Assembly (NCBI RefSeq): GCF_000373985.1
Contig: NZ_KB892900.1
Coordinates: 62,001 to 126,000, forward strand
Source: Desulfobacter curvatus DSM 3379
Lineage (GTDB): Bacteria; Desulfobacterota; Desulfobacteria; Desulfobacterales; Desulfobacteraceae
DNA: 64,000 nucleotides
Direction of reading: 5' to 3'
Part shown: one piece after another, positions 44,377-54,117 of the stretch
How positions within the stretch are numbered: the stretch's first letter is position 1
How the letters are laid out: each line of letters begins with the position of its first letter
Translations under genes and position numbers: made by a program
Notes under the pieces: generated by a model
What the model was told of the DNA's origin: nothing
The model's database searches: none
Seen by the model: the letters and a program-made list of their open reading frames with translations, nothing else

Positions 44377-46683
44377 ATGAAAACAAAACCCGGCCCGGAT
44401 CAGGCCGGATATGATATTGTGACTCAAACAGACCGGATACCGGCGGATATGATGTGGCTGTCTGAATTTTTCCTGCTGTGCCGCCGGGCCATGCTTCATG
44501 CGACTGATGCTTCCGGGCTTCTATGTGACATCGTAGGTGCGGTGGAACGGCAGACGCCCTATTTTACCGCTTGTTTCAAAACCGATTTCCATTCCGAATC
44601 CGATTTTGGTGTCTGTCATACCGGTGAAGATGATTTATCTCTTTTGTCCAGGACAAGTGTAAACCAAAACAGCGTAAACCATAAAGTGGTTACTGATACG
44701 GAGCTTCCCAAATCCGTACAAAAACGACTGGGTTTGAAAAGCGGTTCCCTGGTCACGGCCTTTTACTTCCCCATAAATGATCCTTGTGAAAAAGGGGGCA
44801 GGTGTCTGGTTTTTTATTCTCCCCGCGGATATGTACCCGGCTCCCTGGAGATTGGGGTTTTAGAAGAGCTTTCGGCAGATTTTGGCAAAACCCTGCGCCG
44901 GCTGCACAGGGACAAGGAGATGGATGAACGAATTTTAGAACTGACCCGCCAAAAGGAGATGTACCACAGCGTTTTTGAAAATACCGGAACCGGAACCATC
45001 ATCATTGATCCGGATATGCTGATCCTTTATGTGAATGCCAAATTCATGGACCTGGTCGGGCTTGAGCGTGACGAAATCGAGAACCGGATGAGATGGTCCC
45101 AGTTTGTGGTGCCCGGTGATAATGAAATGATGCAAAATTACCATTACGGCCGGCGAAAGGGTATTGCCGGCATTCCCACTGAGTACGAGTGCCGGATTTT
45201 TGCCAAGTCCGGGGACATCCGGTATATCGATATGAAGGTGGGCATGATTCCCGGGACCGGCAAAAGCATTGCGTCATTTATGGACATCACAAAAAGAAAA
45301 CTTGCCCAGAACCGCCTGCGGCAAAGCGAGGCCCGGCTCAGTGATATCATTCGTACTTTCGAGGGATTGATCTATACGACATCTAAAGATTACCGGGTTG
45401 AGTTCATGAATGACGCGTTACAGGAAAAGGCGGGTCGAAGCGGGGTGGGAGAAAAATGTTACCGGGTGGTGCATGGCCTGGACTCCCCCTGTCCCGGGTG
45501 CCGGCTTGGGTTGGTTCTTTCGGGAGAGACCCGCAGGTGGGAATTGAAAAGCCCCCGGGATGGCCGATGGTATTGGTCCATCCAGTCTCCGGTCTACGAC
45601 AACCGGGGGCGGATTGTCAAAGCCCAGACCATTCACATGGACATCACCGACAGGAAGCGCCGGGAGGAGCAGATCAGCGAAGATGCGGATCTGCTCAGAA
45701 ATGAAAACATCGTCCTCCGCTCCGCCATGAAGGAACGGTACCGGTTCGAAAACATCGTGGGTAAAAGCCAATCTATGCAGAAGGTGTATGAACTGGTGGT
45801 GCGGGCAGCGGCAAGCAACGCCCATGTGATTATCTATGGCGAATCAGGCACCGGAAAAGAGCTGGTGGCCCGGGCGATTCACAATTTGAGCAACCGATGT
45901 AAAAAAAGATTTGTGCCCGTCAACTGTGGGGCAATCAGTGAACATATTATAGAAAGTGAGTTTTTCGGTTACCGCAAGGGGGCGTTCACCGGCGCTGAAA
46001 AGGACAAGGAAGGGTTCCTCGGCACGGCTGACGGCGGAACTTTGTTTCTGGATGAAATCGGGGATATCGGCCCTAACCTTCAGGTCAAGCTCCTTCGGGC
46101 CATTGAAGGCGGGGGGTACACCCCTGTGGGCGGCAATCAGGTGATTAAACCTGACCTGAGGATCGTGGCTGCCACCAACAAGGACCTTAAACGCTTGGTG
46201 GAAAAAGGATTGATGCGGGAGGATTTCTTTTACCGGGTGCATATTATTCCCATTCGGCTGCCGGCCTTGCGGGACCGCAAGGAAGATATTCCATTGCTGG
46301 TGGACTATTTTTTATCCGCATTTGGAGATGAGGGGAATATGCTCCCCGTGGGGGGCAAAATAATGGAGGATTTTCTTCGGCACGACTGGCCTGGAAATGT
46401 CCGGGAACTTCAGAATGTTCTTCACCGTTACATGACCCTGGGGAAAATTGATTTTACCGGTAACTCGTCTGAGTGCAAGGCAGACAGCACCAAACAGGTT
46501 CGTTTTGTCCGGGAATCCCCCGATCCCTGCGGACCCTTGAATGAGATTGTGGAGGCGTTTGAAAAGGGGATCATTCTGAAGGCCCTGGAGGAAAACCGGT
46601 GGCAAAAGGCCAGGACGGCTGTTGCGCTTGGAATTCACAGAAAAACCCTGTTTACCAAAATGAAAAAGCTTGGAATCGAATAA
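44377..46683 (+). CDS. PAS-domain sigma-54 activator of the fatty-acid operon
   Basis: A 768-residue enhancer-binding protein. The start at ATG 44377 avoids a weak upstream TTG. Order: GAF-like sensory region (~40-180), two PAS domains (~200-310 and ~315-430, the second with CxxxP-GC cysteines), a sigma-54 AAA+ domain with GESGTGKE (about 487-494) and the sigma-54 contact GAFTGA (about 533-538), and a Fis-type HTH at the end (ALGIHRKTLFTKMKKLG). Its gene precedes two palindromes and a -24/-12 promoter, so it very likely controls the operon at 46969. The inducer could be an acyl-CoA or fatty acid, but that is inference. Confidence 0.92.
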   Translation: MKTKPGPDQAGYDIVTQTDRIPADMMWLSEFFLLCRRAMLHATDASGLLCDIVGAVERQTPYFTACFKTDFHSESDFGVCHTGEDDLSLLSRTSVNQNSVNHKVVTDTELPKSVQKRLGLKSGSLVTAFYFPINDPCEKGGRCLVFYSPRGYVPGSLEIGVLEELSADFGKTLRRLHRDKEMDERILELTRQKEMYHSVFENTGTGTIIIDPDMLILYVNAKFMDLVGLERDEIENRMRWSQFVVPGDNEMMQNYHYGRRKGIAGIPTEYECRIFAKSGDIRYIDMKVGMIPGTGKSIASFMDITKRKLAQNRLRQSEARLSDIIRTFEGLIYTTSKDYRVEFMNDALQEKAGRSGVGEKCYRVVHGLDSPCPGCRLGLVLSGETRRWELKSPRDGRWYWSIQSPVYDNRGRIVKAQTIHMDITDRKRREEQISEDADLLRNENIVLRSAMKERYRFENIVGKSQSMQKVYELVVRAAASNAHVIIYGESGTGKELVARAIHNLSNRCKKRFVPVNCGAISEHIIESEFFGYRKGAFTGAEKDKEGFLGTADGGTLFLDEIGDIGPNLQVKLLRAIEGGGYTPVGGNQVIKPDLRIVAATNKDLKRLVEKGLMREDFFYRVHIIPIRLPALRDRKEDIPLLVDYFLSAFGDEGNMLPVGGKIMEDFLRHDWPGNVRELQNVLHRYMTLGKIDFTGNSSECKADSTKQVRFVRESPDPCGPLNEIVEAFEKGIILKALEENRWQKARTAVALGIHRKTLFTKMKKLGIE

Positions 46684-46688
46684 CCTCG

Positions 46689-46712
46689 AATTGTGGCGAT
46701 ATCGCCACAATT
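46689..46712. promoter_or_regulatory. Enhancer palindrome 1
   Basis: A 24-base perfect palindrome centred on GTGGCGATATCGCCAC. It begins six bases after the stop codon of the sigma-54 activator, about 205 bases upstream of the predicted transcript start. It matches the second site 81 bases further on and is the likely binding site of that activator. Confidence 0.7.
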
Positions 46713-46773
46713 TTTATAATATCTTGAAATTTTTATGAAATAATTTAATTTGTATTGTGTTGTCTTGTTTTAT

Positions 46774-46789
46774 GTGGTGATATCGCCAC
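46774..46789. promoter_or_regulatory. Enhancer palindrome 2
   Basis: GTGGTGATATCGCCAC, differing from palindrome 1 by one base in the core, lies about 125 bases before the predicted start. Two spaced copies at this distance are typical of sigma-54 upstream activating sequences. Confidence 0.7.
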
Positions 46790-46878
46790 GTAAGTCTGCC
46801 TGGCTGCCTGCATCAAAAACACTTCTAAATAAAAAAATATCATTTTAAAACAATTTGTTATCAAAGCAATTTGGCTAA

Positions 46879-46895
46879 TTGGTATAATTATTGCT
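46879..46895 (+). promoter_or_regulatory. Sigma-54 (-24/-12) promoter
   Basis: TTGGTATAATTATTGCT has the essential GG (46881-46882) and GC (46893-46894) separated by exactly 10 bases. This would start transcription near 46906, upstream of the CoA-transferase gene. Confidence 0.72.
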
Positions 46896-46968
46896 GCCAA
46901 TATCTAAAGCTTTTGAGCGAGCGTTCAGTTTTATTTTAGGCCATAAACAAAAAGAGGAGTTGCTAAAC

Positions 46969-48327
46969 ATGAGCATCATGACAGAATACCGGCAAAAGTT
47001 GTCCACCGCAGCCAATGCCGTATCCGTTGTTAAATCAGGGGACTGGGTCGATTACGGCGCCTTCTTAACTGCACCTGAAACCCTTGATGCTGCGCTGGCC
47101 ATGCGAGTCCATGAACTCAGGGATGTCAAGGTCAGAGCGCTGGCCTTTCCCGGCATTGCCGCCGTGGCTGCAGCAGACCCGGATACAGGCTGCATGATTT
47201 ACAACTCCTGGCACTTCAGCAGCGGAGACCGAAAAGAACACGACAACGGGAACTGTCATTTCATTCCTTTTATTTACCACGAAGCTCCGTCCCATTATAA
47301 ACAGAACATCAAATCCAATATCTGCATGCTTAAAGCTGCGCCCATGGACCGGTTCGGATATTTTAACTTCGGGGTTGCCAACTCCTTTCAAAAATCAATG
47401 ATAGAAAACGCAGATACGGTCATTGTGGAAGTCAATGAAAACATGCCTTGCTGTTTGGGTGGTTCCAATGAATCTGTCCACATTCGTGATGTGGATTTTG
47501 TGGTGGAGACCGACAATAAGCCGCTTTTGACCCTGCCTGATCCGGTTATTACCGATGTGGATAAAACAATTGCAGGCATGATCGTAAGCCAAATCGAAGA
47601 CGGTTCCTGCATCCAGCTTGGCATTGGTGGTATGCCCAACGCGGTGGGCAAAATGATTGCCCAATCGGATCTTAAGGACTTAGGCGTTCATACTGAAATG
47701 CTTGCCGATGCCTACCTGGATATGTATGAAGCCGGAAAAATTACCAATCTTAAAAAACGCCGTGATCCGGGAAAGATGGTTTACACCTTTGCCCTGGGCA
47801 GCGCCCGACTGTATGATTTTTTGAACAACAACCCTGCCTGTGCAAGTTGTTCCGTGGATTACACCAACAAGCTGAGCCATATATCTGATAACGACAAAAC
47901 AGTCTCCATCAACAACGCCATTGAGGTGGATCTTTACGGCCAGGTCTCTTCGGAGTCATCCGGTTTCAGGCATCTTACCGGCACAGGCGGCCAGTTTGAC
48001 TTTGCCTACGGCGCCTATCACTCCAAAGGGGGCAAGTCTTTTATCTGTCTAAGCTCTACGGTCAAAGACCGGGACGGCAGTATTAAATCCAGAATCCGGC
48101 CTGTTTTTGATAAAGGTTCCGTCATTACCCTGCCGCGAACCATTACCCAGTATGTTGTCACTGAATATGGAATGGTCTCCCTGAAAGGCAAGTCCACCTG
48201 GGAACGGGCCGAAGCCCTTATCAGCATAGCCCATCCGGACTTTAGGGACCAATTGATCAGGGATGCGGAGAAAATGCATATCTGGACCATGAAGAACCAC
48301 GCTGACGGGCGCTATGCCGTCGCCTGA
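46969..48327 (+). CDS. Acyl-CoA:acetate CoA-transferase (butyryl-CoA type)
   Basis: A 452-residue CoA-transferase of the acetyl-CoA hydrolase/transferase family. The start is ATG 46969, after GAGGAG and downstream of the sigma-54 promoter; the TTG at 46891 lies within the promoter. The GIGGMPNAVG loop (about residues 221-230) and the EVDLYGQVSSES segment with the catalytic glutamate (about 318) are present. It most resembles butyryl-CoA:acetate and 4-hydroxybutyrate CoA-transferases. As first gene of the operon it would activate the substrate by taking CoA from acetyl-CoA, saving ATP. Confidence 0.85.
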   Translation: MSIMTEYRQKLSTAANAVSVVKSGDWVDYGAFLTAPETLDAALAMRVHELRDVKVRALAFPGIAAVAAADPDTGCMIYNSWHFSSGDRKEHDNGNCHFIPFIYHEAPSHYKQNIKSNICMLKAAPMDRFGYFNFGVANSFQKSMIENADTVIVEVNENMPCCLGGSNESVHIRDVDFVVETDNKPLLTLPDPVITDVDKTIAGMIVSQIEDGSCIQLGIGGMPNAVGKMIAQSDLKDLGVHTEMLADAYLDMYEAGKITNLKKRRDPGKMVYTFALGSARLYDFLNNNPACASCSVDYTNKLSHISDNDKTVSINNAIEVDLYGQVSSESSGFRHLTGTGGQFDFAYGAYHSKGGKSFICLSSTVKDRDGSIKSRIRPVFDKGSVITLPRTITQYVVTEYGMVSLKGKSTWERAEALISIAHPDFRDQLIRDAEKMHIWTMKNHADGRYAVA

Positions 48328-48468
48328 CGTGTCATGTGCGGTTGATGATTTTATACGGCTTTAAAAAGCCGGCGTTTTAAAATATGTTTTGGACCCATGG
48401 GTGTAAAAACCTAATACGCCCATGACCCCCCTTGTAACCTTAAAAGTTTTTATAAAGGATAAAGTTTT

Positions 48469-50271
48469 ATGGCACAATTGATTGCAGATCGAAGGGATGT
48501 GGACTTCGTATTACATGAACAACTGGACGTAGGCAAATTAAGCAAGGATGAACGCTTTGCCGAGTTCAAAAAAAAGACCGTTGATTTAATCGTAAGCGAA
48601 GCCAGAAATCTTGCAATTAAAGAGATCCTGCCTCTTCAAACAATAAGTGACGAAGGCTGCACGTTCAATGCCGGTGAAGTAACAGTACCCGAGGCCTTTC
48701 ACAGTGTATATGCAGCGTATAATGAAGGTGAATGGCTGGGGATGACCGATGATCCCGAATGGGGCGGGCAGGGGATGCCGCATGCCGTTGCCATGGCAGC
48801 CAATGAGTATTTTTACGGCGCTTGTAATTCCTTTATGCTTTACAACATGCTTACCCATGGCGCGGCCAAACTTGTGGAGAAGTTCGGTACGGATGAGCAA
48901 AAGCAGATCTACCTTAAAAATATGCTGTCGGGAAAATGGTCCGGTACCATGCTTTTGACCGAACCGAATGCGGGCTCCGACCTTGCCGCCGTAGAGGCCA
49001 CGGCCAAACCAAACGGGGACGGCACCTATTCTCTGTTCGGTAACAAAATTTTCATCTCCGCCGGCGAGCATGACATGGTGGAAAACATCATCCATCCGGT
49101 TCTGGCCAGAATCGAAGGCGCACCCGAAGGTATTGCCGGTATTTCCCTGTTCCTGGCGCCCAAATTCCGGGTGAACGCGGACGGCACTCCGGGAGAATTC
49201 AACGATGTGGTGTGTACAGGTATTGAGCACAAAATGGGCCTGCACGGCAATGCGACCTGTTCTTTGACCCTGGGGGGCAAATCAGGATGCATCGGTACCC
49301 TTTTGGGCCAGGAAAACAAAGGCGTGGCCGCCATGTTCGAGATGATGAACGAAGCCCGTCAGATGGTGGGACTCCAGGGGTTTGCCAACGCGTCTGCGTC
49401 GTATATGTATGCCCTGAATTATGCCCGGGAGCGGATTCAGTCCCGGGAACTCAAAGCCCCGGCCGGGTCAAAATCAGTGTCCATCATTCGTCATCCTGAT
49501 GTGAAACGCCAGCTGATTACCATGAAGGCCTATGTGGAAGGCCTGCGCAGCCTGAATTACTTCTGCGCCATGTGTCATGATTTGGTTGCCGTGTCCACGG
49601 ATGCGGATCAGAAAACCCATTATGAATATTTGCTGGAAGTCCTGACGCCTATTGTCAAAGGGTATGGGACGGATAAAGCCTTTGAGGTATGCAACCAGGG
49701 CATTCAGATCTACGGCGGTTACGGCTTTATCGAGGAATTCCCCGTGGCCCAGCTGCTCAGGGATTCCAGGATCTTCATGCTGTACGAGGGAACCAACGGC
49801 ATCCAGTCCATTGATCTTTTAGGCCGGAAACTTTCCATGAAAAAAGGTGCGGCCTTCAACGCCCTGCTCGATGAAATCAAGAAAACCTTTGTTCTTGCCA
49901 AAGCAGCCGAAGGCCTTGAAGAGCTCACCGCCCGGCTCGAGGGGTTTTTCAATACGTATACAGAGGTGGCTGCCACACTGCAGGCCAAATCCAGGTCTGA
50001 TGAATTTTTGACAGCCTATGCCTTTTCATACCCCTTCATGGAGGTCACAGGAGACCTTGCCATGGCCTGGATGCTTTTATGGCGGGCGGCAACGGCCACA
50101 GCCAACAAGGGTAAAAAGAAAAAAGATGACATGTTTTATGACGGACAGATCAAAACCGCCCGGTTTTTTATTAACCAGATCCTTGCTTCGACTGCAGGAA
50201 AATTGGATGCGCTTAAAGCGTGCGACAATGCGGTGGTTGAGATGGATGAAGCTGCCTTTGGAAGCAAGTAG
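48469..50271 (+). CDS. Long-form acyl-CoA dehydrogenase (DmdC-like)
   Basis: A 600-residue FAD-dependent acyl-CoA dehydrogenase with the extra C-terminal domain of the DmdC/AcdA long family. Signatures include EYFYGACNSFMLYNMLTHGAA split motif region, TEPNAGSDLAAV, MGLHGNATC and QIYGGYGFIEEFPVAQLLRDSRI, which carries the catalytic base region. It introduces the 2,3 double bond in the acyl-CoA made by the transferase. Electrons would go to an electron-transfer flavoprotein, whose genes are not in the window. No promoter is evident in the 141-base gap upstream, so it is probably co-transcribed. Confidence 0.92.
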   Translation: MAQLIADRRDVDFVLHEQLDVGKLSKDERFAEFKKKTVDLIVSEARNLAIKEILPLQTISDEGCTFNAGEVTVPEAFHSVYAAYNEGEWLGMTDDPEWGGQGMPHAVAMAANEYFYGACNSFMLYNMLTHGAAKLVEKFGTDEQKQIYLKNMLSGKWSGTMLLTEPNAGSDLAAVEATAKPNGDGTYSLFGNKIFISAGEHDMVENIIHPVLARIEGAPEGIAGISLFLAPKFRVNADGTPGEFNDVVCTGIEHKMGLHGNATCSLTLGGKSGCIGTLLGQENKGVAAMFEMMNEARQMVGLQGFANASASYMYALNYARERIQSRELKAPAGSKSVSIIRHPDVKRQLITMKAYVEGLRSLNYFCAMCHDLVAVSTDADQKTHYEYLLEVLTPIVKGYGTDKAFEVCNQGIQIYGGYGFIEEFPVAQLLRDSRIFMLYEGTNGIQSIDLLGRKLSMKKGAAFNALLDEIKKTFVLAKAAEGLEELTARLEGFFNTYTEVAATLQAKSRSDEFLTAYAFSYPFMEVTGDLAMAWMLLWRAATATANKGKKKKDDMFYDGQIKTARFFINQILASTAGKLDALKACDNAVVEMDEAAFGSK

Positions 50272-50298
50272 CCGGATTTTTTGCCAAGGAGAAATTTT

Positions 50299-51594
50299 AT
50301 GAAAGATGTCGTAATTGTCAGCGGCGCCCGAACTGCCATCGGCAGTTTTGGCGGGGTGCTGAAAACCGTCTCATCAGTGGATCTGGGTGCTGTGGTTATC
50401 CGGGCTGCCATGGAAAGGGCAGGGCTTCGGCCCGAAGTCAGTGACGAAATGCTGGCCTTTGCACCGGATAAATTGAGAGATAGGGGTAAGACAGAGCTGG
50501 AAGAAGCTTACGGAAACTGGAATGCCAATGCCACCCCAGTTGCTGTGGACGAGGTGATCATGGGCAATGTTCTGCAGGCAGGACAAGGCCAAAGCCCCGG
50601 AAGGCAGGCCATGATCCGGGCGGGTGTGCCAAAGGAAACCTACGGCTTTACAGTGAATAAAATATGCGGGTCAGGACTGAAGTCCATTGCCATTGGTGCA
50701 TCATCCATCATGAGCGGGCAGGCCGATGTGGTGATTGCCGGCGGCCAGGAGAGCATGAGCAACGCTCCCATGGCCATGACGCGTGCCCGGTGGGGATACC
50801 GCATGGAGGTATCCGGAAAAGGGGAGATCTATGACCTGATGGTGTATGACGGTCTCTTTGAAATTTTTAACGGATATCACATGGGTGTGACCGCTGAGAA
50901 TATTGCCGAACTTTACGATATTTCCAGGCATGACCAGGATAAGCTTTCCTGCATGAGCCACGCCAGGGCCCGGGAGGCCATTGCAAACGGCACGTTCAAA
51001 GAGGAGATCGTGCCGGTGACCACACGTACCCGCAAGGCAGAGGTGATTGTAGACACGGATGAGCGGCCCATGGAAACGTCCATGGAGAAGATGGCCAAGA
51101 TGAAACCTGTGTTCAAAAAGGACGGGTCCGTTACGGCGGGTAATGCATCGGGCATCAACGATGGGGGTGCTGCGGTGGTCATGATGAGCGCGGATAAGGC
51201 CAAAGAACTTGGGCTGACACCCTATGTCAAGATCAAAGGATTTGCCACGGGCGGTGTGGACCCGGCATATATGGGGCTGGGGCCGATTCCTGCCGTGCGC
51301 CGGGTGTTGAAATCCACGGGCATGTCCATAAACGACATGGACATCATTGAGCTGAATGAAGCATTTGCAGCCCAGGCCTTGGGGTGCATGATAGAGCTGA
51401 ATATTGATCCTGAATTTGCCAACCAGCTGGGCAGCGGCATCTCCCTGGGCCACCCCATCGGCTGCACCGGGGCCAGGCAGATGGTTACCCTGATCCACGA
51501 GATGAAGCGCAAAGGCTACGGCACAGGGCTTGTGTCCATGTGTATTGGCGGGGGTATGGGGATGGCCATGATCGTGGAAAATATGACTAAATAA
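50299..51594 (+). CDS. Acetyl-CoA C-acyltransferase (thiolase)
   Basis: A 431-residue thiolase starting at the ATG at 50299, just after GGAG. The acylated cysteine is in NKICGSGLKSIA, the ENMGVTAENIA-type loop is present, NEAFAAQAL supplies the His/Asn site, GHPIGCTGARQ is intact, and the second cysteine lies in SMCIGGGMG. A ~30-residue insert (DKLRDRGKTELEEAYGNW) near residue 50 makes it longer than usual. It cleaves the 3-ketoacyl-CoA to acetyl-CoA, which feeds the transferase and oxidation to CO2. Confidence 0.93.
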   Translation: MKDVVIVSGARTAIGSFGGVLKTVSSVDLGAVVIRAAMERAGLRPEVSDEMLAFAPDKLRDRGKTELEEAYGNWNANATPVAVDEVIMGNVLQAGQGQSPGRQAMIRAGVPKETYGFTVNKICGSGLKSIAIGASSIMSGQADVVIAGGQESMSNAPMAMTRARWGYRMEVSGKGEIYDLMVYDGLFEIFNGYHMGVTAENIAELYDISRHDQDKLSCMSHARAREAIANGTFKEEIVPVTTRTRKAEVIVDTDERPMETSMEKMAKMKPVFKKDGSVTAGNASGINDGGAAVVMMSADKAKELGLTPYVKIKGFATGGVDPAYMGLGPIPAVRRVLKSTGMSINDMDIIELNEAFAAQALGCMIELNIDPEFANQLGSGISLGHPIGCTGARQMVTLIHEMKRKGYGTGLVSMCIGGGMGMAMIVENMTK

Positions 51595-51625
51595 CAACTG
51601 ATTTGACGAAAGGTCATAGATTTAT

Positions 51626-52468
51626 ATGAAAAAAATATGTGTAATCGGTGCCGGTACAATGGGTGCCGGAATCGCCCAGGTCTTTGCCGTTAACGGCTAT
51701 ATGGTGGTGTTGCGGGATATTGAACAGGAATTTGTTAATAGAGGCATTTCATTCATCTCCAAAAATTTGAACCGCATGGCGTCAAAGGGCAAATTGGAAG
51801 AGGTCATGGTTCAGCCGATTCTTTCCCGGATTATAGGCACAACCGATCCTGAAAACGCCCAGGATTGCGATCTTGTGGTGGAAGCTGCCGTGGAAAACAT
51901 GAAGATCAAAAAGCAGATTTTCAGTGAACTTGACAATATCTGCAAACCTTCCACCATCCTGGCCACCAACACCTCTTCCCTTTCCATTGTCGAGGTGGCC
52001 ACAGCCACAAAACGTCCGGATAAGGTGATCGGCATGCACTTTTTTAATCCGGCGCCTGTCATGGCCCTGATTGAGATCATCAGGGGTATTGCCACCTCTG
52101 ACGAGACCTTTGACGCTGTAAAGGCATTGTCCCTGGATCTGGGCAAACAGCCGGTAGAGGTGGATGAAGCACCGGGGTTTGTGGTAAACCGGATATTGGT
52201 TCCCATGATCAATGAAGCTGCAGCCATATATGCCGAAGGCGTTGCCAGTGCCGAAGATATTGATACGGCCATGAAACTTGGTGCCAACCATCCCATAGGC
52301 CCCCTTGCCCTGGGAGACCTGGTGGGACTGGACGTCTGTCTGGCCATCATGGATGTCCTGTATGAAGAATTCAAGGATCCCAAATACAGGGCCACACCGC
52401 TGCTGCGAAAATATGTTCGTGCCGGTTGGCTCGGTCGAAAAAGCGGCAAAGGATTTTTCGATTATTAA
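51626..52468 (+). CDS. hbd: 3-hydroxybutyryl-CoA dehydrogenase
   Basis: A 280-residue NAD-dependent dehydrogenase. The Rossmann motif GAGTMGAGIAQ is at residues 7-17; NTSSLSI, the catalytic histidine in GMHFFNPAPVM and the VNRILVPMINEA helix follow. Length and sequence fit short-chain 3-hydroxyacyl-CoA dehydrogenases of butyrate metabolism. It is the last gene of the operon, 31 bases after the thiolase, and a terminator-like stem follows at 52670. Confidence 0.95.
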   Translation: MKKICVIGAGTMGAGIAQVFAVNGYMVVLRDIEQEFVNRGISFISKNLNRMASKGKLEEVMVQPILSRIIGTTDPENAQDCDLVVEAAVENMKIKKQIFSELDNICKPSTILATNTSSLSIVEVATATKRPDKVIGMHFFNPAPVMALIEIIRGIATSDETFDAVKALSLDLGKQPVEVDEAPGFVVNRILVPMINEAAAIYAEGVASAEDIDTAMKLGANHPIGPLALGDLVGLDVCLAIMDVLYEEFKDPKYRATPLLRKYVRAGWLGRKSGKGFFDY

Positions 52469-53050
52469 AATTTTTTAAATACAATGGGCGTGAAATTGAC
52501 TTTAAGATTTGATTTTGCGCCGACTATTTATAACCCATAAAATGCATTTGGCATTTTGATTTTTATTATTACGTTGATGATAACAGTAAAATACAGAAAC
52601 CACCAAAACTTTGACAACTAAATCAAAAATGTACTTAATAAAAATTTAAAATAGCCTCACCCGTCGGGAGCCTCCTATGGCCGCATATCAGGCCATAGGG
52701 GGCTTGCATTTTTTAGGTACAAAATTGTAGAGATCCCAGGGCATGGATTTGGCCCGGTTGGATTTAACAATTCCCATCTTTTCTGTTTCAACGATAATAC
52801 ACGTTCAAGCGCTTTCGTCTACCGATTGAAAGATATTGGAATTTGGCCTTTTCTGTTACCCACTCCGCAACAAAAATTTATAAATTTTTATAGGTTACAT
52901 ACATTTTTTTATGAAATTATAAGGATGGAAATAGTTAATTCCTTTTGTTATGATAGATCCGAATAATCAATTTGATCCGGCTTAATCGGCTCATCTATAA
53001 TATCAATTAAATTTATGATATGAAATCATAACAGCAATAATGGAGATATT
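52469..53050. other. Long AT-rich intergenic region
   Basis: Apart from the stem-loop at 52670-52714, no element was identified. It should hold the hydrogenase promoter in its last ~200 bases; no convincing -24/-12 or -35/-10 pair was found. Confidence 0.35.
52670..52714 (+). terminator. Terminator-like stem-loop after fatty-acid operon
   Basis: CCTATGGCC and GGCCATAGG form a 9-base perfect stem extended by GCCTC/GGGGC pairing, with an 8-base loop and a TTGCATTTTTT tail. It lies 200 bases past the last gene. Confidence 0.7.
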
Positions 53051-53992
53051 ATGGAGACAAATTCCAGCAAGAAGTTTTATGAAAAATTAGAATCAAAAGG
53101 GGTCTCAAGAAGAGATTTTCTCAAGTACTGTACAGCCCTGACTGCGACCATGGGCTTGTCGCACTCCTTTGTGGGGCAAGTGGCCGCGAAAATTGAAAAA
53201 GTGGCTGCGATACGTCCCCCGGTGGTGTGGCTGCATTTTTCTGAATGTACCGGATGTTCGGAAGCATTTTTAAGAACACCGGATGTGGGCGGCATCATTC
53301 TGGAAACCATTTCCGTAGAATACCATGAAACCCTCATGGCCGCGGCAGGTGTTCAGGCGGAAAAAAGCCTGCACGATGCTGTTGAGAAATACAAAGGCAA
53401 ATTTGTCTGTATTGTGGAAGGGGCCATTGGGACCAGTTACAACGGTTCATACGGCAAGGTTGCCGGCAAAACCTTCCTTGAAATTGCCCGGGAAGTCATC
53501 CCCAAAGCTGCCACAACCATCTGTGTGGGGACCTGTTCCGCATACGGCGGTATATCTGCTGCGGCACCCAACCCAGGTGGGTATAAAGGCGTAAAAGATG
53601 CCATCGGAGTCAATACCATTAACCTGCCTGGCTGTCCCTTCAATCCATTAAACCTGCTTGGCACCATTCTCAAGTATTTAAACAACGAAAAGATCGAACT
53701 TGATGACTACGGCAGACCCATCTTTGCTTATGGGGAAACCGTTCATGACAATTGTCCGCGCCTCGAACATTATGAAAACGATGAGTTTGTCGAGGAATTC
53801 GGCTCCAAGGAAGCCGAGCTTGGATACTGTCTTTATAAAATGGGCTGCAGAGGCCCTGAAACCTATAATAATTGCCCCACCGCGAAATTTAACGACGCGA
53901 CAAGTTTTCCCATTCAGGCCGGTCATCCCTGCATTGGCTGCAGTGAACCCGATTTTTGGGACAACATGACGCCGTTTTATGAAGAAATGTAG
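53051..53992 (+). CDS. hynA: Periplasmic [NiFe] hydrogenase small subunit
   Basis: A 313-residue FeS subunit of a group 1 [NiFe] hydrogenase. The Tat signal SRRDFLKY (twin arginine, about residues 20-27) directs the folded enzyme to the periplasm. The proximal cluster motif ECTGCSEAFLR and the later cysteines (GTCSAYGG, PGCPFNP, CPRLEHYEND, GCRGPETYNNCPT, GHPCIGCSEPDFWD) bind three clusters. There is no C-terminal anchor helix, so the enzyme is probably soluble, as in Desulfovibrio/Desulfobacter types, where electrons go to periplasmic cytochromes c3. The symbol could equally be hynB, since usage differs between species. Confidence 0.94.
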   Translation: METNSSKKFYEKLESKGVSRRDFLKYCTALTATMGLSHSFVGQVAAKIEKVAAIRPPVVWLHFSECTGCSEAFLRTPDVGGIILETISVEYHETLMAAAGVQAEKSLHDAVEKYKGKFVCIVEGAIGTSYNGSYGKVAGKTFLEIAREVIPKAATTICVGTCSAYGGISAAAPNPGGYKGVKDAIGVNTINLPGCPFNPLNLLGTILKYLNNEKIELDDYGRPIFAYGETVHDNCPRLEHYENDEFVEEFGSKEAELGYCLYKMGCRGPETYNNCPTAKFNDATSFPIQAGHPCIGCSEPDFWDNMTPFYEEM

Positions 53993-54117
53993 TAATCTCT
54001 CCTGATTCGCAGCGCACACGACTAGTAGTTAATAGTTCGCGGTACAGCATCTGATAGCTCACGCGGTACATTTTCCATACAATAAACACAACACATATGA
54101 TGTGAAAGGATATTATT

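Noticed and set aside
50701..51597. 298-codon minus-strand frame over the thiolase gene
   Set aside because: An antisense shadow; His/Gly-rich translation without domains.
52721..52780. GG-N10-GC pair upstream of the hydrogenase as a sigma-54 promoter
   Set aside because: The -24 and -12 contexts (GGGCAT and TTTGGC) depart too far from TGGCA/TTGC and it is ~300 bases from the gene.
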